A stretch of DNA of 64,000 bases. It comes from URNF01 sp045638005 (GTDB taxonomy: Bacteria > Bacillota > Clostridia > Oscillospirales > Acutalibacteraceae). Under the pieces are notes generated by a model, which saw only the letters and a list, made by a program, of their open reading frames with translations, was not told the DNA's origin and did not search any database. Shown here piece by piece: positions 58,657 to 64,000 of the stretch; positions within the stretch are counted from its first letter, which is position 1; each line of letters starts with the position of its first letter. The position numbers and the translations under genes are program-made. The stretch lies in contig JAZUAN010000006.1 of NCBI GenBank assembly GCA_045638005.1, forward strand, positions 10,945-74,944, given 5' to 3'.

Positions 58657-58812
58657 AAAAAGGCTTGACCGCTTCGGTCAAGCCTTTTTCGTTAGAATAA
58701 AGTTGTTATCCAATAAATCAAACCATAAATCACACTCGCAACAGTACCATACACGATCACGGGGCCTGCTATCGTGAACATTTTTGCTGCCATGCCGAGC
58801 ACGAAACCCTCG
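58657..58812 (-). repeat. Duplicate of the spoVAC 3' end and its terminator (copy 2, within intact spoVAC)
   Basis: The partner of 57205-57360. It includes a bidirectional terminator (AAAAAGGCTTGACCG with complement, 58657-58688) that closes both spoVAC and the serine dehydratase gene, and the 3' end of the full-length spoVAC. Confidence 0.85.
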
Positions 58813-59135
58813 CTTTTGAACTCAATAGCAGGTGCAGCAATGGAGTTGGCAAAGCCGGTGATAGGCACCAATGTGCCGGCGCCCGCGTGCTTAGCAATAT
58901 TATCATAAATCTTGAAAGCGGTGAGTACCACGCTCAAAGTAATGAGCGACATAGAACATACCGTGCGGGACATTTCCTCGTTCAAACCGCCATTTTGCGC
59001 CACCTGCACAATGACCTCGCCAACCGCACAGATCACACCACCGATCAAAAACGCCCATATACAGTTTTTGAATGTCGGCGATTTGGGTGCTGCCGCTTTT
59101 TGCATTTGTTTATATTCCTGTCCGCTGATTTCCAT
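58692..59135 (-). CDS. spoVAC: Stage V sporulation protein AC
   Basis: 147-residue membrane protein of the SpoVA dipicolinate channel; SpoVAC forms a mechanosensitive pore in Bacillus. It has about four membrane segments and conserved AFLIGGVICAVGEVIVQ, GAGTLVPITGFANSIAAPAI and EFKSEGFVLGMAAKMF. The ATG at 59135 follows CGGAGGGA. In most spore formers spoVAC, AD and AE form one operon; here spoVAC ends in its own terminator and is separated from spoVAD by an insertion of two plus-strand genes. Confidence 0.94.
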   Translation of the reverse strand: MEISGQEYKQMQKAAAPKSPTFKNCIWAFLIGGVICAVGEVIVQVAQNGGLNEEMSRTVCSMSLITLSVVLTAFKIYDNIAKHAGAGTLVPITGFANSIAAPAIEFKSEGFVLGMAAKMFTIAGPVIVYGTVASVIYGLIYWITTLF

Positions 59136-59154
59136 ATCTATCCCTCCGTGGCAA

Positions 59155-59183
59155 TAGTTTCTGCCGTGCAAGAAAAAATATGC
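59155..59183 (-). promoter_or_regulatory. Sigma-G-like promoter of spoVAC
   Basis: GCATA (59183-59179) and GAAACTA (59161-59155) are 17 bases apart on the minus strand. The fit to the forespore consensus is 5 of 7 in the -10, weaker than for spoVAD, but the arrangement is the same. Confidence 0.4.
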
Positions 59184-59215
59184 AAAAAAAGACCGCGCAA
59201 AGCGCGGTCTTTTTC
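59184..59215 (-). terminator. Terminator after the small membrane protein gene
   Basis: AAAAAAAGACCGCGC with its complement around a three-base loop; T-runs on both strands. It separates spoVAC from the upstream transcript. Confidence 0.85.
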
Positions 59216-59218
59216 AAT

Positions 59219-59602
59219 TTAATTTTCAGTACTCTCTTTCATTTTCTTTAAAACCGTTCGCACGCCCCAGCCCATCAGGTTGCCGACCAAGGCGATACCA
59301 CCGTAGATAAATGCAGCACCCCAAACGCTGCTGCTGAAATATATCAGCATGGTGGGGAAAAACAACAAGCATGCCGCTACTGCATAAATGGAGCAAAAGC
59401 CGTGCTTGCATCCTAAAATAATAGAGCTGGCATATATATACAGCGGGAACGCCAAATGCAGCAAGCCTACGCGTAAAAACGCCTCTCCTTTCGCCGCGTC
59501 CATCCCCATGCCGACGATGGGTAATACATAGTACAGTGCCAGTAAAATACCGCAAAAGGCAAGTATCATACGGATGCGTTTACGTCTTTTATTGAGACTC
59601 AT
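59219..59602 (-). CDS. Small membrane protein of unknown function
   Basis: 127 residues with a basic N-terminus (MSLNKRRKRIRM) and about four hydrophobic segments (12-28, 44-62, 72-88, 93-115). No family was recognised. It overlaps the end of the MFS transporter gene by 14 bases and is followed by a terminator, so it is the second gene of a two-gene operon and may assist the transporter. Confidence 0.75.
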   Translation of the reverse strand: MSLNKRRKRIRMILAFCGILLALYYVLPIVGMGMDAAKGEAFLRVGLLHLAFPLYIYASSIILGCKHGFCSIYAVAACLLFFPTMLIYFSSSVWGAAFIYGGIALVGNLMGWGVRTVLKKMKESTEN

Positions 59603-60809
59603 CTTTTTCTCCTGCTTTCTTTTTCTTTAATCCGATAATTCCCGCGAGCATCAGCAGCGGGAAAACGGTGGTAACCAAAATACCGGCTTTCAAACCTGCC
59701 TGTGGCGCAACCGCGCCTGTATTTTCCAAAAGCGTCGCAACACCGCCCGCGATCCACGGTCCCAAAGAGCAGCCCGCATCACCGCAAAGCGCCAACGCGC
59801 CGAACATCAAAGCGCCGCCGTTAGGAAATCTTTCAGCAGCGAAGCTGGTAGTGCCCGGCCACATAAGGCTCACGCTAAATCCGCATATCGCGCACCCCAC
59901 CAACGAGAGCCACGGCAGCGGTGACAAAACAATCGTAAGATACGAGAGCACACACAATCCGGCGCAAAAAAGCAACGAACGTTTTAGATCCAATTTGTGT
60001 CCCAAAATACCGTACAGCACCCGTCCCGCACCCATGGTGATCGCAAACAAGCAAGGTCCGAAAAGGTCGCCCGCAGCTTTGGAAATTCCAAGTCCCTGCT
60101 CCGCGAAAAAACTTGCCCATTGGGAGACGGTAAGCTCCGCAGAGCCCGCCGCCAGCATAAATAACATAAAAAGTGGGAACACACCGGAAAACAGCTTTTT
60201 CGCGCCGCAGCTTTCCGCCTCGGTCACCATCGGTGCGAGCGGCACCTTTAAAAACGCAATCATATTTCCAAGCGGTAATACCGCCCATGCGATGGGAATC
60301 CAATACCACGCAGTCTCACCGATGAACAGCAAAACAACGGTGGATAGCAACACCACCAGCATCTGTCCCCAGCAGTAAAACGAATGCAAAAAACTCATAG
60401 CAGAGGCTTTTCGGTCGCCGGGTAAAGCTTCCACCACCGGACTGACACACACCTCTAAGATACCGCCGCCAAAGGCATAAAACAGTACCGCGGCGATCAA
60501 GCCCGGCAGAGCATTGGACAACAGCATCGGCAAAGCGCCGAGCGACACAAGACCAACAGCGGCGGAAATATGCGCTGCAACGATCACACGTCGGTAACCA
60601 AAACGCGCGACCAACTTCACCGACAACGCATCTACCAGCAGTTGACAACCGAAATTCAGCAAGATCAAATTACTGAGCATGATGGTGGAAATACCGTATT
60701 GCTCCTGAAAAATCACAAACAAAAGCGGCGCTAAATTGTTGACCACCGCCTGCACAATATACCCCACGTAGCACGCAAAGCGGGTGGGGCGATACGAAAC
60801 ATCCTGCAT
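59589..60809 (-). CDS. Major facilitator superfamily transporter
   Basis: About 406 residues with twelve predicted membrane segments. The sequence starts MQDVSYRPTRFACYVGYIVQ and shows MFS landmarks such as LNFGCQLLVDALSVKLVARF then GYRRVIVAAH (motif A region) and CGFSVSLMWPGTTSFAAERF in the second half. The family of fucose/sugar-type MFS proteins is most similar in pattern, but the substrate is not determined. The ATG at 60809 lies after GGAATG and was preferred to one 11 codons upstream. Translationally coupled to the small membrane protein. Confidence 0.9.
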   Translation of the reverse strand: MQDVSYRPTRFACYVGYIVQAVVNNLAPLLFVIFQEQYGISTIMLSNLILLNFGCQLLVDALSVKLVARFGYRRVIVAAHISAAVGLVSLGALPMLLSNALPGLIAAVLFYAFGGGILEVCVSPVVEALPGDRKASAMSFLHSFYCWGQMLVVLLSTVVLLFIGETAWYWIPIAWAVLPLGNMIAFLKVPLAPMVTEAESCGAKKLFSGVFPLFMLFMLAAGSAELTVSQWASFFAEQGLGISKAAGDLFGPCLFAITMGAGRVLYGILGHKLDLKRSLLFCAGLCVLSYLTIVLSPLPWLSLVGCAICGFSVSLMWPGTTSFAAERFPNGGALMFGALALCGDAGCSLGPWIAGGVATLLENTGAVAPQAGLKAGILVTTVFPLLMLAGIIGLKKKKAGEKDESQ

Positions 60810-60874
60810 AGCATAACATTCCTTTCGGAAAATCCACTCCAAATTCTACACGAAAACCCCAAAAAAGTAAAGTG

Positions 60875-61492
60875 TTATCCGTATTTTTTACGCTTGCGGT
60901 TTAATATCCATAAGGTGACCATCGGTGTGAGTGCTAGCAACACCATTGCCACCACATCCGAATAGGTACCAAAGGTCGCGGCGATCTTTTCCCACGAGTT
61001 GCCCGCCAGCGCACCGAAATATACCAAGGCGGTATTCCACACAAACGAGCCCACCGTTGTCAGCATCAAAAATGGTAAAAACGGCATTTTTGCCATGCCG
61101 GCAGGAATGGAAATAACGCTACGCACGATGGGAATACAGCGGCACAGCAGCACCGCAGACGCCCCGCGCTTTTCAAACCATCCCATTGCGCTTTCCACAT
61201 CCGCGCGCCGAAAATGCAATATCTTCCCTACTCTGCCGTCCAAGAGACGCATGACGCGGTCATCACCGAGCAATCTGCCTGCAAAATACAAAATAATTGC
61301 ACCGAGCAGCGCACCCGCGGTAGCCGCCAAAATAACCCACCACAGCTGCATGTCGGTACAGGTGGTCATAAACCCGCCAAAGGTGAGGATGACCTCCGAC
61401 GGAATGGGCGGAAATACATTTTCCAGCGCAATAAGGAACACCACACCGCTGTAACCCCACGCATTCATTACGCCGATTATCCATTCTCGCAT
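60875..61492 (-). CDS. DedA-family membrane protein
   Basis: 205-residue member of the DedA/SNARE-associated family, whose Firmicutes members include undecaprenyl-phosphate flippases (UptA) and lipid scramblases. The conserved stretch ENVFPPIPSEVILTFGGFMT is near residue 20, GALLGAIILYFAGRLLGDDR follows, and the motif FEKRGASAVLLCRCIPIVRS then VISIPAGMAKM carries the essential arginines. The ATG at 61492 has GGGGGAGAG before it. Single gene. Confidence 0.92.
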   Translation of the reverse strand: MREWIIGVMNAWGYSGVVFLIALENVFPPIPSEVILTFGGFMTTCTDMQLWWVILAATAGALLGAIILYFAGRLLGDDRVMRLLDGRVGKILHFRRADVESAMGWFEKRGASAVLLCRCIPIVRSVISIPAGMAKMPFLPFLMLTTVGSFVWNTALVYFGALAGNSWEKIAATFGTYSDVVAMVLLALTPMVTLWILNRKRKKYG

Positions 61493-61558
61493 ACACTCTC
61501 CCCCTATTCTGTCATACAGTATGAGAGTGAGCGAAATATAAGAACAGCGGACAAAGCA

Positions 61559-61596
61559 AAAACCTCTGTCAAGTGAAAACACTTGACAGAGGTTTT
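61559..61596. terminator. Terminator after kdgK
   Basis: Perfect 17-bp stem AAAACCTCTGTCAAGTG with its complement and a four-base loop, immediately past the kdgK stop. Confidence 0.85.
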
Positions 61597-61606
61597 GAAA
61601 ACTCAA

Positions 61607-62629
61607 TCAGCGCTGCACACGACCGGAGCCGTCGCCGCCGGCGAGGTTTTGCACCTCGGCGACCGATACCTGGTTGAAGTCGCCCTCGATGCTGTGTTTC
61701 AGACAGCTTGCTGCTACCGCAAACTCGATGGTCTGCTGCGGTGCGAAGCCGCTCAGCAACGAATAGATGAGACCGCCGCCGAAGCTGTCGCCGCCGCCAA
61801 CGCGGTCAACGATATGCATACGGTACTGCTTGCTGAAATAGAAGTCGTTGCCGTCATACAGCATCGCAGCCCAATCGTTATCATTAGCAGAGATGGAGGA
61901 ACGCAGAGTGATGGCAACGTGGCTGAAACCGAAACGGTCTTTGAGCTGTCTTGCCACATCCTTGTAGCCTTCGTGATTGACTTCGCCCTTGGTAACGTCG
62001 GTATTGGCAGCATGAATGCCGAACACATCCGCAGCATCCTCTTCGTTAGCGATGCAAACGTCCACGTATTTGCACAGCTCACCCATCACCTCACCGGCTT
62101 TTTCGCGGGTCCACAGCTTTTTGCGATAGTTAAGGTCGCAGCTGACGGTGATACCGCGGGCTTTGGCGGCTTTCAGTGCCTCCAAGCAGATAGCGGCAAC
62201 ATTGTCGCCCAGAGCGGGGGTAATACCGGTGAAATGGAACCAATCGGCACCCTCAAAAATGGCATCCCAATCAAAGTCCGCGGTGGTCGCGGTCGCGATC
62301 GAAGAACCGGCACGGTCATAAATCACCTTGGAGGGACGCTGAGAAGCGCCTTTTTCCAAGAAATAGATGCCCACGCGGTCACCGCCGCGGGTGATGGATT
62401 TGGTATCTACACCAAAGCGGCGCAGAGGATTGACAGCGGCCTGACCGATATCGTGGGTGGGCAGTTTAGTGACAAATGCGGCATCCATGCCATAGTTTGC
62501 GAGCGAGACTGCCACATTGGCTTCGCCGCCGCCGTAGGTGGCACCAAAGCTATCAGTCTGCACAAATCTGTAATACCCCTCGGGGGCAAGGCGCAACATA
62601 ATTTCACCAAAGGTAACAATGCGTTTCAT
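61607..62629 (-). CDS. kdgK: 2-keto-3-deoxygluconate kinase (PfkB family)
   Basis: Phosphorylates 2-keto-3-deoxygluconate, the product of UxuA. 340 residues with the PfkB/ribokinase motifs: ATYGGGEANVAVSLANYG near the N-terminus, FTGITPALGDNVA in the middle and the catalytic VDRVGGGDSFGGGLIYSL with its Asp base. AAAGGAAG precedes the ATG. The substrate is inferred from overall similarity and from the uxaC-uxuB-uxuA genes elsewhere in the window; no aldolase (kdgA) is adjacent. Confidence 0.88.
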   Translation of the reverse strand: MKRIVTFGEIMLRLAPEGYYRFVQTDSFGATYGGGEANVAVSLANYGMDAAFVTKLPTHDIGQAAVNPLRRFGVDTKSITRGGDRVGIYFLEKGASQRPSKVIYDRAGSSIATATTADFDWDAIFEGADWFHFTGITPALGDNVAAICLEALKAAKARGITVSCDLNYRKKLWTREKAGEVMGELCKYVDVCIANEEDAADVFGIHAANTDVTKGEVNHEGYKDVARQLKDRFGFSHVAITLRSSISANDNDWAAMLYDGNDFYFSKQYRMHIVDRVGGGDSFGGGLIYSLLSGFAPQQTIEFAVAASCLKHSIEGDFNQVSVAEVQNLAGGDGSGRVQR

Positions 62630-62788
62630 TTCTTTCTTCCTTTCATATTGTAAAAATTACACTTCTATTTTAACAAATCATTCGAAAAAGTCAATAGCCT
62701 TTGCTATATCACGGCAACTTATGCAATGTTTATCAAAAAGGATTGCAATATGAAAGGAAATTTGCTATCATCCCTCGATGTAAAGGAG

Positions 62789-63132
62789 ATGGGTACATAG
62801 CTTTTTCAAGGATAAGCCTACGGTACGCAATGCAATTCTGCTCGGCGGATTATGCTCGGTAGCATATCTATCTGTATATATAGCGCGCAACGTTCTGAGT
62901 GCAGTGTCACCGCAGATGATAGAGGGCGGCAACTTCGATAACGAACAGATCGCCTACCCGTCCTCCGTATATTTCATTTCCTACGCTGTCGGTCTACGGC
63001 GCGTGCGGCTTTTTCCTTTCCATGATCTACAGTCCGATGACAAAGGTGGTCGCCGAAAACACTAAGCCTATTTATGCTATCCGTTGCAGTCTTGGATACA
63101 CCTTTGCCTCCTTTTTCGGTTCGGTGGGATGA
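62789..63132 (+). pseudogene. MFS transporter remnant with early stop and internal deletion
   Basis: After AAAGGAG an ATG at 62789 runs into a stop within four codons. A second frame reads FFKDKPTVRNAILLGGLCSV, IARNVLSAVSPQMIEGGNFD and SSVYFISYAVG, the N-terminal helices of a glycerol-phosphate-type MFS antiporter. At about 62995 another frame continues YGACGFFLSMIYSPMTKVVA and ends at a stop soon after. Most of the 12-helix protein is missing. The remaining part of the 563-base gap (62630-62788) shows no gene. Confidence 0.75.
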
Positions 63133-63142
63133 GTAAAAACAT

Positions 63143-63182
63143 AAAAAAGCGGTGTTCGCAAAATTGCGAACACCGCTTTTTT
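63143..63182. terminator. Bidirectional terminator after the GGGtGRT gene
   Basis: Perfect stem AAAAAAGCGGTGTTCGCAA with its complement and a two-base loop; T-runs on both strands. Confidence 0.88.
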
Positions 63183-63192
63183 TAAAATCATC

Positions 63193-64000
63193 TTATTTCG
63201 CTTCTGCAACTGCAACAGCGCAAGCAACGGTCATACCGACCATCGGGTTATTACCCGCGCCGATGAGACCCATCATCTCCACGTGCGCAGGCACGGAGGA
63301 GGAGCCGGCGAACTGTGCGTCACCGTGCATACGACCCATGGTATCGGTCAGGCCGTAGGAAGCAGGGCCACCCGCCACGTTGTCGGGATGCAGGGTACGA
63401 CCGGTACCGCCGCCGGAAGCCACGGAGAAATATTTCTTATCGTTCTCCATAGTCCATTTCTTATAGGTGCCGGCGACCGGATGCTGGAAGCGGGTCGGGT
63501 TGGTGGAGTTACCGGTGATGGAAACTTCAACCTTCTCGTGCTTCATGATCGCAACGCCTTCGGATACGTCGTTCGCACCGTAGCATTTCACCTTCGCGCG
63601 CTCGCCGTCGGAGAAAGCCTTCTCGCGGACGATTTTCAGCTCATCGGTGTAGAAATCATACTCGGTCTCCACATAGGTGAAGCCGTTGATGCGGCTGATG
63701 ATGTAAGCCGCGTCTTTGCCCAAACCATTGAGGATAACGCGCAGCGGTTTTGTACGGACCTTGTTGGCCTTCTCGGCAATACCGATCGCGCCTTCAGCAG
63801 CTGCGAAGGACTCATGGCCGGCCAGGAACGCGAAGCACTCGGTGTCTTCTTCAAGAAGGATCTTGCCCAGGTTGCCGTGGCCAAGGCCTACCTTACGGCG
63901 GTCAGCAACAGAACCCGGAATGCAGAATGCCTGCAGGCCGATGCCGATGGCGGCAGCGGCGTCAGCAGCCTTGCGGCAGCCCTTCTTGATGGCGATGGCG
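63193..64000 (-). CDS. GGGtGRT-family protein (partial, runs off the right edge)
   Basis: 269 codons are visible; the N-terminus lies outside the window. The name-giving motif SGGGTGRTLHPDNVAGGP is present, followed by GLTDTMGRMHGDAQFAGSSS and the C-terminal GLIGAGNNPMVGMTVACAVA. Earlier segments include GVLGHGNLGKILL-like (VGLGHGNLGKILLEED) and LRVILNGLGKDAAYIISRIN. The family is widespread in anaerobic Firmicutes, highly conserved and of unknown function. Codon use is biased toward C-ending codons, suggesting high expression. Only the left part of any operon can be judged. Confidence 0.88.
   Translation of the reverse strand, partial: AIAIKKGCRKAADAAAAIGIGLQAFCIPGSVADRRKVGLGHGNLGKILLEEDTECFAFLAGHESFAAAEGAIGIAEKANKVRTKPLRVILNGLGKDAAYIISRINGFTYVETEYDFYTDELKIVREKAFSDGERAKVKCYGANDVSEGVAIMKHEKVEVSITGNSTNPTRFQHPVAGTYKKWTMENDKKYFSVASGGGTGRTLHPDNVAGGPASYGLTDTMGRMHGDAQFAGSSSVPAHVEMMGLIGAGNNPMVGMTVACAVAVAEAK

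Noticed and set aside
1..64000. CRISPR arrays, rRNA genes, complete prophage or insertion sequence with transposase
   Set aside because: No regularly spaced direct repeats, no rRNA-like sequence and no transposase or integrase reading frame were seen.

Overview
The window reads as chromosomal DNA of a Gram-positive, spore-forming-lineage Bacillota, most likely class Clostridia and an Oscillospirales/Ruminococcaceae-type gut organism. The evidence is Clostridia-style housekeeping gene order (DUF177-rpmF, dgt-dnaG-rpoD, yaaL-bofA), two SpoVA genes (spoVAC, spoVAD), a meso-diaminopimelate dehydrogenase, a GGGtGRT-family protein, GGAGG-type ribosome binding sites and sigma-A promoters with 16-18 base spacers. 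The taxonomic placement is inference. No CRISPR array, rRNA operon, complete prophage or transposase gene was seen.

Layout. 0-4.2 kb: ribosomal L32 operon, a small P-loop ATPase, glucose-6-phosphate isomerase and a D,D-carboxypeptidase. 4.3-12.7 kb: a minus-strand catabolic cluster with two Gfo/Idh/MocA dehydrogenases, TIM-barrel epimerases (one intact, two broken), a mannonate oxidoreductase, uxuA and uxaC, facing an AraC regulator. 12.8-15.4 kb: PgeF, BofA and YaaL interspersed with gene remnants. 15.4-20.1 kb: secG and a second type IIA topoisomerase pair. 20.2-23.2 kb: tRNA-Leu with an unusual trailing repeat, a decayed ceramidase-like gene fused to a transporter tail, and a frameshifted LacI regulator. 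23.3-30.8 kb: SDR, metallophosphoesterase, a complete branched-chain amino acid ABC transporter behind a leader-peptide/terminator and interrupted by an inverted-repeat element, and a lipoprotein. 30.9-40 kb: rpoD, dnaG, dgt, yigZ, rpmE, secDF, aminotransferase. 40-49 kb: tRNA-Val with the same trailing repeat, ddh, valS, lexA, an orphan MazF-like toxin, DUF4364, pncB, cca. 49-50.5 kb: a composite pseudogene. 50.7-64 kb: Mrp ATPase, sugar transferase, prfC, spoVAD, acyltransferase, an inserted L-serine dehydratase, spoVAC, MFS, DedA, kdgK, a transporter remnant and a partial GGGtGRT gene.

How the genes work together. uxaC, the SDR oxidoreductase, uxuA and the distant kdgK give the route glucuronate to fructuronate to mannonate to 2-keto-3-deoxygluconate to its 6-phosphate. 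The liv genes import branched-chain amino acids. secG, secD and secF belong to one protein export system. spoVAC, spoVAD and bofA point to sporulation, and sporulation-type promoter motifs lie in front of all three transcription units.

Two themes stand out. First, both tRNA genes are followed by a unit of about 175 bases that ends in a copy of that tRNA's own T-arm and has the same internal layout (21-base lead, 13-bp perfect hairpin, 5 bases, 9-bp stem, 31-base loop) although the hairpin sequences differ. I do not recognise this element. Second, at least eight gene remnants with internal deletions, frameshifts or junctions to unrelated genes are present, nearly all of them sugar-metabolism regulators, hydrolases, isomerases or transporters.
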